64,000 nt of DNA, from assembly GCF_021155765.1 (NCBI RefSeq), contig NC_060117.1:7220001-7284000 (forward strand), given 5' to 3'. This document shows positions 11,419 to 23,768 of this stretch, piece by piece. Every line of letters starts with the position of its first letter. The stretch's first letter is position 1. The position numbers and the translations under genes were made by a program. Source of the DNA: Diprion similis (Eukaryota; Arthropoda; Insecta; Hymenoptera; Diprionidae). The notes under the pieces are model-generated. The model was not told the DNA's origin and searched no databases. It saw only the letters and a program-made list of their open reading frames with translations.

Positions 11419-12441
11419 GTGAGTATACATGGTGTGCCTAGGAGTGCAGCTTCTTTCTCCAAAAAAGTTTCTCTCTCGCGCTGGATTGGACTTAAGTAAG
11501 ATGCGTACCAACGGCGCCAAAATACCCTAGATCGGTGGTGATTAATTGTTGTGACGTTGAATATTCGTGGGGAAAAAATGAGCGGGACTTAAAATAATTC
11601 ACACCACAACTATACATCATGGCATTCTCGAGCAGGGTAGCGTTCGCCAAAAAAATAATTCCCTAACAATATAGGGATTTCCTTAGACAGTTGGTACACA
11701 TCCCACTTAAAGGCTTTATTAACCTCGAAGAAAGGCGCGTGTCGGCGAAGTTCTAGCGCGGTGCGAGTATACATGGTGTGCCTAGGAGTGCAGCTTCTTT
11801 CTCCAAAAAAGTTTCTCTCTCGCGCTGGACTGGACTCAAGATGTTTAAAAACAGCGCCAAACTACCCTAGAGCGGTGGTGATTAATTGTCGTGACGTTAA
11901 ATCTGCCTAGAGAAAAAATGAGTGGGACTTTAAATAACTCACACCACAAGTATACATGATGGCATTACCGAGCAGCGTAGCGTCCGCCAGAAAAATAATT
12001 CCCTAACAATATGAGGATTTCTTTAGACAGTTGGTACACATCCCACTTAAAGGCTTTAACCTCGGAGAAAGGGGTGTGTCGTCGGAGTTCTAGCGTGGTA
12101 TGAGTATACATAGTGTGCCTAGGAGTGCAGTTTCATTCCCCAAAAAAGTTTCTCTCTCGCGCTGGACTGGACTTAAGCAAGATGTGTACCAACGGCGCCA
12201 AAAGATCCTATTAATTCTTGTGACGTTGAATCTGCGCGGGGAAAAAATTACCGGGACTTTAAATAATTCACACCACAACTATACATGACGGCATTACCGA
12301 GCAGGGTAGCATTGGCAGGAAAAATAATTCCCTAACAATATAGAGATTTCTTTAGACAGTTGGTACACATCCCATCTAAAGGCTTTAACCTCGAAGAAAG
12401 GGGCGTGTGGTAGGTGTTCTAGGCACACCATGTATACTCAC
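11419..12441. mobile_element. TIR-bounded element with three internal repeats of about 340 bp
   Basis: The ends are perfect 23-bp inverted repeats: 11419-11441 starts GTGAGTATACATGG and 12419-12441 is its exact reverse complement. Inside, a unit of about 340 bp is repeated: the GTGNGAGTATACATGGTGT-like start recurs at about 11417, 11761 and 12098. Each unit carries ctccaaaaaagtttctctc, taccctagatcggtggtga and ttagacagttggtacaca blocks. No transposase frame is present, so it is non-autonomous. Related units lie at 60611-61246. No clear target-site duplication was seen, so the superfamily is unassigned. Confidence 0.85.
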
Positions 12442-14810
12442 ATTACGCTGGGTATGCAGTATCTTTCGCTCTCACGCGTTTCTGCAGTGTCTACACATAC
12501 ACACCTCATGTACACTCCAATATGCTTCCCGTCTCCACTTTCCCCGAACGAAGTTTAATGCCCAGCCTCCCACAACCGCGAGGCATATATTAAGGTATTG
12601 GAGGGAGAAATTTGAAAGGAGAGGAGATACCTACTCTCACGGAGCAGTTTATCATAGATGCTAGGCATTCCTATCCTGCACAGGGAGGCGAAATAACTAC
12701 TTCGGTGCAAAATTATTAGCAAGCTTCTCGGCTCGTGGCTGCTGCAAGTTGGAAATCGCTTTATATCGAGCAAACTTATCACTTAGCCCCGATTACGTTG
12801 TAACGATTAAACAGCCAAAGGAAAACTCTGTTGACTTCTTTTTTCCCCGCCGTTAAGAAACTCGAATTCCAAATCCGGTATTTTCAGTAAGCTTCTCATT
12901 TGAACACAAAACTGTCCAGATTTTAGAATTAGACATTTCATTATCAAAAGTATGATTCAGTACCCTGATTACCCGTTATTTTGAGTGCAATTGAAGAAAT
13001 CCATAAAATATATTAAAGATTTGTCGCCACGAAAACATCAGATCAAACCTGAAAATTCTGAAGTTTTCTGTGACAGACTGTTGAATTGCAGTTTGTGCAG
13101 CAGATTTATTTGCCACCGATTCTCATTGGTATTAGACCATTCAAGGGGATGATTTTCTAGCCTTTGCGATTTGCATAATTAGACAATTTTGTAACATATT
13201 CCATGATCGAGAACTTGGGATCAGCATGACTGACATGAATTAGGGCCTGCATAATAATTATGGGCCTGGACTCGCTGATAGTCACCTAACCCAAACCTTG
13301 TGTCTGTTTGCTTAGGACAATTTCAGCCTGGGTATTAAAGTGTAAATTTAAATCTTAAGATACATTTAGAATGGTAAATTGCTTGCAGAAAACCGGAGCA
13401 TTCATATCAATTTTCCACTTTTATTTCAAGAAAATCGATTTCATCGACCTAAAACTGGTGCTAAAGTGCTCCGTATTTTTTTAAAGCTTCTTTTTAAAGG
13501 AAAAGCAAGCATTTTCTGCACGGGCTCGTAGTAAAATCGAAAATTTTAAAAATATGAAACACGCCAATACAAATTCTTATAAATCTGAAGGACTAATAAA
13601 ACGAAAAAGAGAGATAAACCAAAACACAATCTACTGTATAAAATGTTTCAAACTTCTTTATGTTCTTGCTCTATCGATAAGTGTAAACTGATGTTATTTG
13701 TCACCTGTGATTTATGAATCGCTCGGTCTGACTGTGAATAATATTTGGAAAATTAGCACCAGCGTTACGATTAATAATTATTACTTTCTGTAATCACTTG
13801 TCTATGATTGAAGAAAATGTTAATCTATTGATAATGTTTATTATATAATCTCACGAGATTTTTCGTTCGATAAAATAAATAAATAAATTTATGCACGCAA
13901 CAACTATTCGCTACAGGTTAAAATAGGATGATAATGAAAATGAGAAGAGGTACGGAATTAAAAGTTTTATCCCAGTTTGGTAGAAATATGCAGATAGCAG
14001 GAGATTAGATTGGAGAAGGGTGCTTTTGGCCTCGAACTTTCCGCAGTTGTCCGAAAAGTTTTTCAATTGTGTTTCGAGGGAACAGGCAGTAGAAAACTGC
14101 ATTTCGTTTGTACGCTTCGCATAGCTCATAACCTCGTGATATACCAGCAACAGATATACATTACATGTATACGAAACATGCCGTATATCACATGTAAGGC
14201 ATATTTCAGACGCTGCGAAATTCCTGGCCACATTCGTCTTTCTAATGTCGTGAAAAGTTTTGATTACTTTAGATTTGCTCACTGAAGAAACCAAGTACCG
14301 ATTTCAACGGATTGTTTTTAGATGAGTAAAATTTACAACAATAACCCAACAGAAATACGATTGACAATGAAAATCGTGAACTAAGACACTGTTAGTGTTC
14401 CTTTTTTCAACTTTTAATTGTTAATTCTTGAATCATTCATATTTTCCTCTCACAAAAAGGTTACAAAGTTACAAACAAAAGAAGCAAACTATCATTTTTT
14501 GCATATCAAATTTATTAAAGTTCTTTAATCCTGCATTCCCTACGTCATTGAAAACTAATTACTAAACTAGAAAAAGAAGCACGAGACACCCTGAGAGTCT
14601 TAACTATTTCGAACCACATAAACTTATACACAGTCAGTGAGAAGCAAGGCGCGATAATTGCATAATTGCCTGTGATTATTGGGTCTGAAAACTTTAAAAG
14701 TGCTTTTACGTGCGCTGAATAAAGCTTTCATTTACCATGACCGAATATGGATGAACTTTTTTTTTATTATACATAGACACTTATCACGTTTATATGAATA
14801 TATAAGAATG
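12442..14810. other. Non-coding spacer, no supported gene
   Basis: 12450-12790 is of mixed composition with overlapping short frames on both strands. The rest is AT-rich. The longest frame (13911-14294, minus, 127 codons) has an ordinary AT-driven composition, no recognised family and no splice context, so it is treated as chance. Confidence 0.4.
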
Positions 14811-15009
14811 CAGAGTGTTACCAAGTAAGCGCTGCAGTTTTGCGAGTTGCATACCACTCAGGGGAGAAAATATTGGTAAAACAGACCTACTAAGTTATCG
14901 GTAGGTAGCGCGTTAAAGATTACGACTCGGTAGGTCTGTTTTAACGATATTTTCTCTCCTGAGTGGTAGGCAACCCAACATACTCCGATGTGTACTTGGA
15001 AACACCCTG
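14811..15009. mobile_element. MITE copy A, ends CAGRGTGTT...AACACCCTG
   Basis: A 199-bp element with inverted ends: the left starts cagagtgttaccaag and the right ends cttggaaacaccctg. A longer inner inverted repeat (accactcaggggagaaaata / tattttctctcctgagtggt) folds most of it into a hairpin. The right end is followed by TA; the left is preceded by TG. A second copy with TA on both sides lies at 19909-20264. The ends suggest a Tc1/mariner-type non-autonomous element; this assignment is inference. Confidence 0.75.
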
Positions 15010-16342
15010 TATAAGGGGAGCAACGCTCTTTCACATCGAAACGTAATAATAATATTCAACGCGCTTTTTATTCATATCAGTTTTACAATATAATGTTCGT
15101 GTCTTGTATTCCAATGTCTGAAATTAGTGTCCCATTTTCGTGTGCTTGAATTATACGCAAGTTGCGAGCGAAAAAAGCCAAAACGAAAAGAAATGAAGAA
15201 GAAAGAGAAGATTAGGCTTGATTGCCACGGAAAAAGAGAAGAAAAGGAAGGGAACAATACGGTTGGCATAATGCTCGCTGGCGAGGTAGGATAAAGTTTT
15301 AGAATACACGAAGCGGGCGTATAGAGGAGAAAAAATTAATTGAAACTTGTAATAAGAGGGCGTTAAAGCGTCTATAAATAAGATTCAGCGTGAAATATAG
15401 GATATTATAATGCCTGGCTAATTGTATTTCAATCGTAAGATAACATATTCTGCAATCCTAATAAAAATTGCAATACGAGTAATTAAATGTTTCAATCGGA
15501 ATCTGTCCGTCGTTTAATGACACTCATTTGTTATAAAGAGTCGAACGATCGGATGAGCAGCTTTTCATCGCACTCAATAATAATAGAGCGGTAATTAAAG
15601 TGCGGCAGTGACGCGCGAAGCCCTTTGTCGAAGTCTAGGAGTAGAGTAGAAAGTTTAATTGCAACGTCTAGCTCACTGAAACAAGTTTTAATGAAATTTA
15701 AGGCATATGAAAAAGACCTGGACGCGTGAAACGCTTCTGCAAACTAAAATTGTACAGAATCCACGACAAAAGCCGCGCACTTCCGCGCTAAAGTGGAAAG
15801 CAGATTGTTTTTTTTTTTTTGTTTTCTTTTTTCAATATTTAGTAAATATGATTTCCAACTCTTTAATTTCATTGAAATTTTTCATGACTATTGAAAAAAA
15901 TCTGGAGTGAAAATTGAGAGGATAGATTAATTATCCAAGAATTAAGTTGTCGTCGAATTTCAAGTTTTCAATTCCAATCGCTTGAATTGTTCTTCTGATA
16001 TACTTGAGAAACTCAGGGTGATGTAGTAGATCACGTTGTATGGATAGTCTTGTTGCAAAATTTTGTACACATACTCGGATGTACTTAATTTTGGATGAAT
16101 CAAAAATCTTATCCGATAAATAAACGTCACGATGAAAATTCCCGGAATGATCATTAAGAAGCTTGAATATCCAAAAGTCGATGTTCTCTACTGACTATAT
16201 ATAAAGATACAGTCATACATTGAGTCAAAATGTCTGAAAGTTCAGTTAATTAGTTCGATTTCGCTTCATTTTGGCTAATTTTGTTCAGAAAATATTTTTC
16301 AATAGTCATTTAATTCAATCTTGTTATTTTTCGTTCATATAT
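15010..16342. other. AT-rich non-coding region
   Basis: No supported exon, RNA gene or repeat. Contains a T-rich run at 15809-15830. Short ORFs (15072-15269 minus, 15707-15910 plus, 15960-16154 minus) lack start or splice context. Confidence 0.4.
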
Positions 16343-17268
16343 TTAATCCCAGACAGGGTAACCAATTTTTTCACCTTCTACGAGGTAACTGGGGCACCGG
16401 AGTACCCCAAGCGTTTTCAAATGATCCAAACCTTTCTAGTTGCAATAAGATAAATTTATTCTGCATCATTTTCTTCGTTTTTGAATTAAGAACACGATGG
16501 TACATATTCAAAGCCCTTTTCTTCAAGATGGAATCGAAGAAAACTTGTTTAAAGCAAAAAAAGTACGGTGAAGAGCTAAAAATGACTTTTTTCAATCAAA
16601 ATAGTCTCATTCTTTTTCTAATTAACCGATTTTCAAAATTCCAACGGGATTTCAAAAAGAATACATTGAGCCTTAAGATGATATGGTGTATCAATTAATT
16701 TTGTTTAAAAAGTAGAATTATTTGTCTATCTGAAGTCTGAAAATAATGAAAAGCCATAAATGGATAAAATCGATGAAAAATTATATATTGCACCTAATTT
16801 TCAATTTGGAATGTATTTTTTCTTAACAAATAAGTAAATTTTACTTAGCGGACGAATAAATTACCTAAGCGGATTTTACTCAATATAAGATGTTTATTTA
16901 CTTTTCAGTCATTACTTACTCGAAAAATGCTAAAAAAAAAAATTGTCAACATCTTAATACCTCACCTTACATGTAATTAATAATCAAAATAATTAATTAT
17001 ACCAGTGAAAGTAAAATTGACTTACCGCTGCAAAATATGTACGTAAAGGGGAAACCGGGGTACCGGAGGACCCCACGCGCGACTGCGGCCTTTACTGACT
17101 CACAGACAACAAGGAACTAACACTATCGCCGATTTCACCCGACTCTGGGAACGTCGAAGTGAATTATAGATAGCGCCCCGTCCCGGAACTGTCGTCTGCT
17201 AGATTATGGGTGGAATTCAAAGTTGGCCTGGGGTACCCGGGGACCCCCTTTACCCCGTCTAGGATTAA
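16343..17268. mobile_element. Non-autonomous transposon with 19-bp TIRs and TTAA ends
   Basis: The left end TTAATCCCAGACAGGGTAA (16343-16361) and right end TTACCCCGTCTAGGATTAA (17250-17268) are inverted repeats with two mismatches. Both outermost tetranucleotides are TTAA, the target of piggyBac elements, though the bases just inside do not match the canonical piggyBac CCC start exactly. G/C-rich near-palindromes (ggggtaccggaggacccc type) recur at about 16391, 17055 and 17230. The interior is AT-rich without a transposase frame. About 926 bp long. Confidence 0.6.
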
Positions 17269-17966
17269 TATCGGTGCATGTTGTAAAATCAAATATTCAA
17301 AAATATCAGTATGAAAAGAAAAAAAAAATACTCAACTGTTTCTATAAATTTGTATAAAATTGTCTTCTGAATAAAATGATCCATCCTGGAGTTAAATTCA
17401 AAGAATCTGGATACTGGATTTTTAATCATTTCGAAACGATTCGAAACAAAGTAACAATTTCTCAGCTGTCGTTTATAATTCGGCTATTTTTTGTGCTTGT
17501 ATTTTTAAAAAGATAATAATTGATGAAAAAAATAATAAAAAAATTCATGACAATGATGAATGAAAAATTAGTAATTTTATCAGTACTCAACGTACGACTG
17601 TTTCGAAATAAAATTAACAAACCGTTTCCATTTTCGGCCATCTAATCCTTTCAAAGCCTTCCTGCATTTGTGCATTATAAATAAATAATCGCGAATATAT
17701 ATTAGACAACAGAGTTTATTGCTCGGAATTTATTATTCAAGTGTCTATAGATATACATAATTATACACAGGGATGATAAATACGCGCGATAATTAGCTCC
17801 TTATTGTATACGCAATTTTGGTAAAATGCCGAAATGAAATGCGCACATCGCAATGAATTAATCCTGTAAAAGCACGCACAGCTCTCTCAACCCTCGGAAT
17901 TTAAAGTTGTAAGAATTGTCACTCATTGACGAAAAAGAAAAATTAAACAAAAGATAATGATAAAGG

Positions 17967-18554
17967 TTAGGGTGGCCTCTAGAATTTTTTTTTTTACCCA
18001 CCCCTTAAATTGACTCAAAATACAAAAAAATGATTTTTAAACTTCAAATTTAATCGGATCAAAAAACCACAACGCTAGATTGGCAATAATTATGTTCCGA
18101 AATGTTACATTGATTTTCAGCTCATTTTTGTAGAAAATTCACCTTTTTTCACATTAAAAATTTTCCTCAAAACATTACTTATTTCTGCTTCTTAAATTCT
18201 AATCAAAGAATCTCTCATTTTATTTAATTAAAAACGGTTTTTTTATATTGAATATTGCAAATTAATTTCAATAAATTTTTAAAGGATTTACATTTTTTCA
18301 ACTGTTTTTTGTTTTTCATTTATTGTATATTAAAAGTTACATTAATTAAAATTAAAAAAAGAATATCAAAAATCTTTCATTGTAGTTTCTTTTTTTTTTC
18401 AACGATTTTAATTCCTTGAAAGGACTTTTGCACGGGTTAGTATTAAAATTAGAAGCGGATTGCACATTTAAAAATCGTTTTTTAGTATTTCGAGTCAATT
18501 TAAGATGAGACAAATTTTATTTCTTTTTTCTACCAATATTTAGGGCCACCCTAA
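17967..18554. mobile_element. Foldback element, TTAGGGTGG ends (copy 1)
   Basis: Starts ttagggtggcc and ends ggccaccctaa. Further inside, the arms share A/T-rich stretches such as ttgactcaaaatac and its reverse complement region gtatttcgagtcaattta. No coding frame. About 588 bp. A second element with nearly the same ends lies at 51569-52410. Confidence 0.65.
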
Positions 18555-19908
18555 TACATGTATAAATAAACGAACGAAGGCACAATTTTATCCAATTGGA
18601 AATTTCCATTTGAAAATCAACCCTCGTCCCGGTCTCTTCTTTAGTCTTTAACCTCAGTAATTGGAGCAGTATCTTTGCTCTTCCCTCCTCGGTTTCTCAG
18701 ATCCCAACGTAATATAAACCCCCAAAAATTATTTCTTGTGCTGAGATAAAATGCCCTGATTCATTACCCTCGGGCAAAAGATAATATTTTAGTGACCCAA
18801 TACCCTGATCTCTTATCGTTAAAACTTTGTGATAAATTGTTAAATTAAAATACACGGCATGAATGGAAGAATAAATTTCATTCCTCGGTTATAATATAAT
18901 CTCCCTGTTACTCAATTGATTCACTTTAAGTATACCTTCATGCATTTATTTCCAGCTTGCCGATTGTTTCATCAACGATTCTCTAAAATTTGACGGCTTA
19001 TTCGAACATCGGGTTTTGCAATAATAATGTCTGTCCTTTTTTTCTCGTGGCGTACACAGATTTCGAAATTCTCTTAAGTGAAAGAATGGCCGTGAAAATA
19101 GGAATATAAGGGTTTCTGAGTATGTTTGTGGTAACGGATTTCAAGTGAAAATTAATAATTTCAAAATAGTAAATCTGTTGACAATGTAACTGAAACCGAC
19201 TTGTCAAGATTTTGGAGGTCACTAACTATGTTCCTGGGATATTTTAGCTGATAGTAAAATCTCTGAATTTTTTCCCATGTGATAGAAATGAGTTTCAAGA
19301 AATGCTATCAACACAGGCTAACATATTACGAGCAAGTTGAGAAGAGGCTCAAAATTAATAAATTCTGGTGTTGTTCAATATCATCGATGCGAATAACATT
19401 GCCACAGATTGATCAACCAGTTTTTTTTTTTCACTTTTCCTGCACACAGAGAAGCGATTGATTGAATTAACCAAATTCGGCGATGGAAATAATGTTATTC
19501 GATTTAGTAAAAAAAGTTCTTAAAACACAAATTTGTGTTTTTAAGCCACAGCGTATTTATTTGAATCAACGAAATATTTCTTTCAACATAAAATATAATT
19601 CGATCACTCGCGTACTCGGTAAACTGAACAAACGCCTTTTCGTGCATAACCTTCGACCATTCATCCTGAAAGCCGTATGTTTCCTCTAGTTCGATTCAAT
19701 TAGGATACACAGCAGGTTTACGAGCAGACTTTCACCCCCGGGCTCTCCAAAGCCCACGCACGCAAGGGCCGAAGGTGAGGTCAGGAGCGAGGGTGCAGAG
19801 GGCCAGCTATTGTGAATATCAGAGGTCACAAACTCGTTAGCACATGGGGGTGGGTGTACCGGGACTGTTTGGTCCCGAAACGACGCCCTGTCACGTATGC
19901 AGAACGTC
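18555..19908. other. Non-coding region, no supported gene
   Basis: AT-rich to about 19690, then a GC-richer patch (19720-19900) with short G/C runs and no convincing open frame or splice pair. Confidence 0.4.
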
Positions 19909-20264
19909 TACAGGGTGTTGCCAAGCAAACACCGCAGTATGTTAGGTTGCCTACCGCTAAGGGGAACAAATATCGGTAAAACAGAGCTTCGAATGCATCA
20001 TCACTTCAGTCAAGTCAAATGGTATAACCACTTTAACGTGACTGCGGAACGCGATCACTGAACACCTTATCACAGGTTATAATGAACGAAACAACTTCTT
20101 GGCCAAATCCGCACAACTTGGCAATACGGGCAGTTCCATATCACTCACTAGGACTGTAAAAGCGCTGACTATCGGTACCTCGGTAGCTCTGTTTTACCGA
20201 TGTTTTCTCCCCTGAGTGATAGGCCACTCGATATACCGTGGCGTTTGCTTGGAAACACCTTGTA
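19909..20264. mobile_element. MITE copy B, TA-flanked
   Basis: A 352-bp unit cagggtgttgccaag...cttggaaacaccttg, flanked on both sides by TA (outer limits 19909-20264). Inner arms (ctaaggggaacaaatatcgg and ccgatgttttctcccctgag) match those of the 199-bp copy at 14811-15009. The middle differs, so the two copies share ends but not the core, which is typical of a MITE family. TA flanks suggest a Tc1/mariner-type transposase acting in trans. Confidence 0.75.
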
Positions 20265-22050
20265 TACGCCATGTAGGTCGCAGCATGAACCCGGGTTAAT
20301 GGCGTACATACACGAGCCTTTGCTTATTACACAGGTGTACGAAACTCTTCCACAAATAGCTTGAAAATTAGCTGAAAACTCTGCTTCACCAATGATCGGT
20401 CGGGATACTAAACTCCCGTCTGCCTACCTCGACTTCTGGACATTTCTATACCTGGAAATGACCGGATTTAAACCTCGCGAGCATCGATTTCCGCGTTATC
20501 TATGATCGCGCGCATTCTAGAGATCGCTGAGATGCCGAAAACTGTTCAAAAGGATTTGATCTGGGATAATAGTTAGTGGAAATTGTTAGGGGATCTATTA
20601 GGGAACGTATTTCTGATTTCCGGAAATTTTATCAAACGTGACCGCTATGATTACCTACTGGAAATGCCTTCTTTTTGGCAAGTCTGCGAAATTTAACTGG
20701 CAATTTTGATTTAAACCGATATTGATCTGAGCAATAATTCGCAACTATAACACATATTAAGAAATATGACGATGCTCGGATCGTTTTGGAATTCTCAACA
20801 TGAAACTTCAATTATTATTCATAACCAGAGAGAAAAATGTATTATTTGTTACAATAACAATTACTTTTGTTACTGGATAATAATTGTCCTGCTGCAATAG
20901 GACTTTTTACTGTAACCAAAATATATAATTCTGGCACCTGATGAAAATGAAGAAAATACGCATTTTCTCAAAGAATGACAGAGAAGATTCAGAGAGAATT
21001 CACAGAAAGAGAAATAGCGAATCATTTCTTCACTAGGGTCGAAATGTTTTCCCTCTAGTGGGCAAAAACAGTTTTTCCGCACTAGTGGAGAAATGGTTTG
21101 ATATTTCCAACGCGCACGTAATTCATTGAGAAATATCGTCAATTGTTTGTTTTAAGCAGACAGTAGTAAAATCGTCCATTTTTACGTTAGAGTTTTGGGA
21201 AATATAATATCTGTACTTGGCATAGAGCGAATAAGTTTCATAAAGTTACACACCGAAAACATAAGATGGAATATAATAAGGTAAGAGTCGTGGACACGTG
21301 CTCTGTGTGCTTTGAAAGTCAAATACGGAACTAGGACGAGGATGTACTTAAGCACATATATATTTCAAGACGGATTTTCGAGACGCTGGGATATAATTGT
21401 CGGAAAGCTTGCGGTTAGGGGCGAGAGAGCTAAGGGAGAAAGAGAAAGAGAAAGAGAAAGGGAGAGCAGGAAAGACGTACGTAAACTCGGCATTAAAGTC
21501 GGTTACAACTGTAATCTAAGATATTAAATTAATTCATCATGCGAGTCGGTTCGATAGAAGTTGATAGTGTCTTCGGTCGAATTCTTCCTCTGTATAAATC
21601 ATTTCCAGTCGCACTCGGTTTAATGATCTCTGATCTATCTGCGGTGGATTTATAGATATTTCATAATCTTTTACTTCGGAACGATATTCGGTTTAAGGAT
21701 GGGGAAATTCTTTCGCCCGAGGGAAGCTGTCGCAGGCTTTAAATCGAGTTTCCTACTTTGTCTCCGCTCCGTTTTTCACCCCTTCTCTACTCCCTGGAGA
21801 TTTGCCCGTTACCTCAGGCATCGTGAACAGAAATCCCCGAAGCCTGCACCCGGAAAAGTGATCCTGAAGATCCTGAGAGGAAATTCGTAATCGGTACATA
21901 ATTCTTTGTTGCTTCTCACGAGTTTACACTTTCCTTCGGAATACTGAGTCGCAATGGTTTAGAATTTCCAAAGTAGCCTAATTGCTGCGAATTGCCTAAC
22001 TGCTAACGAATCTGGAATTAGATTTTTGAAATTCAAGATGGCGAAGTTAA
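20265..22050. other. Non-coding region, no supported gene
   Basis: Contains a short (GA)n purine run at 21440-21470 and short frames at 20870-21142 (minus) and 21699-21890 (plus) that I could not link to starts, splice sites or families. Confidence 0.35.
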
Positions 22051-22400
22051 TGTGGTGAACCAAAAAATCAAAAATATCGATCTGGCTTGAAATTTTGTGT
22101 ACGGGGATTATGGGGTGTCACTGATAATGAATTCGATATTCGATTCTCAAAATTCAAAACAGCAGGTCCAATTTTTGATTTTTTAGTCCACTATCTTAAA
22201 TTTCGAAAATCTGATCCGATATTCGTTATCAGCAATCCCAAAAATCTCCATGTTCAAAATTTCGAAGCTAGCGCGATATTTTGAATTTTTTGGTCTGACA
22301 TGTTGGATACACCGTTTAGAATTTGAGAATTTCGATTTCAGATTCGTTATCAGCGACCTCAAAAACTCCCGAATACAGAATTTTTATAGATTGTTTCACA
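22050..22400. repeat. Dispersed repeat with 'attcgttatcagcgaccccaaaaa' core
   Basis: Two or three tandem diverged units of about 100 bp share gaaaatctgatccgatattc, gttatcagcaatccc and aaaaactccc words. Related sequence is at 28990-29310 and, in shorter form, at 34060-34190. Non-coding; the frames found here (22087-22284 and 22250-22525) arise from the repeat. Confidence 0.6.
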
Positions 22401-23270
22401 GCTTCGATACTTCGGTTTTACAGTCCAGTCAAAGAGCTGTAAAGACAGAAATATCATGGAACAGAAATTTGGAAGTGCAGCTGGAGTTCGTCATGTTCAG
22501 TTTAGGTGAAACGATATTTCCTTAGAAGAGCATTTATTTGTAAAAATCACAATTTTTAACTACATTTTTTAATTGTAGAAAAGATTCGATGATGGAACCT
22601 CTTCGAAGTCATGAATACTCACATCATTATGTAGCTGAAGTTTATGGTTTTCGCATTTTTTACTGTATTACAGTGATATTGCTTAAACAAACGTAAATTG
22701 AACTCGAATAACTTTAGTTGCATTTTCAATTCTTTGTTATCTCATATTTCTGTCTTCATAGCTTTTTGACTGGAGTGTACGCTTCGTACATTCTTATGAT
22801 AAAAAAAACCACTCAGAGAAATTGAAACGAATCTCCTAGATTTTTAACCATTGTAAAATGAATTGGGATAAAAAATCAATTTATAAGCTAAACTGTTAAA
22901 AATATTAGAACAAAATGTTCTTGTACTTTCATAAAAATCATCACAGCTTAGGAATATAAGAATTTCATGAAAACTCGATTTGCTATCTTATCTCCTATTG
23001 TTAATTGAATCAACGCAAGAGCAATTATTTTTGGCCCATGAACCCTATTTACCATCTCAATTGAAGCTTAAAATTGCAGGCTTATTCTGATCACATTTCA
23101 AATAAATTTAATCTCACATAAAACGTCAATTTTCGGAAACTGTCGCACTCACAAAAAAACTGCATTTTGAATGACTTTTTTCTAATGAAAGAAATGATAA
23201 GATCTAAATCAATTGAATTGTTTGTTTGATAAACATAGTTCCCTACGTATAAACAACGTAAATATATATA

Positions 23271-23768
23271 CCCGAGTGTCCGTTATTACCAAGTTGATTA
23301 TTTTTCTTACGACGCCCCGTCAATTTTTATTTTATAGCCTAAAACAAAATATCAGAGCAATATAAACCCTTGATATTCATGTTAAACTTTGTCCCAAAGT
23401 CAATACATTTTCCATTTAAATTACATGGGAATTTGCCACTTTTTGCAATTAATTTTTTTCCCTTGAACACGTTAGTATACAGCAATTAGAAGGACATATT
23501 CTAATAGGAAATTGAATGCTCTACAAAAAAGATCTCTTATAATTTTTCGATTAATTCACTCCTCCAAAAGTTATCACCATTAAAGTCGAACTTATTGTAA
23601 ATATTTGGATTTTTTTACTTTTACGCAAAAATAATTATTATTTAGATGAAATTTAGTGATTTATTTGCTGTATATTAACGTGTTCAAGAAAAAATAATTC
23701 ATTGTATCTAATAATCGACGGGGCATCACAAGAAAAATAATCAACTTGGTAAATAACGGATACCCTAA
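23271..23768. mobile_element. Foldback element of about 500 bp
   Basis: Inverted ends of about 50 bp: left gtccgttattaccaagttga then ttatttttcttacgacgccccgtc; right gacggggcatcacaagaaaa then ataatcaacttggtaaataacggat. The interior carries a block (ctacaaaaaagatctcttat then aatttttcgattaattcact) that recurs in other elements of the window (near 28745, 51830 and, inverted, 52150). No coding frame. Confidence 0.75.

Noticed and set aside
13911..14294. Minus-strand ORF of 127 codons
   Set aside because: No recognised motif, no supporting splice or promoter signals, and an AT-driven composition; plausible by chance in 64 kb.
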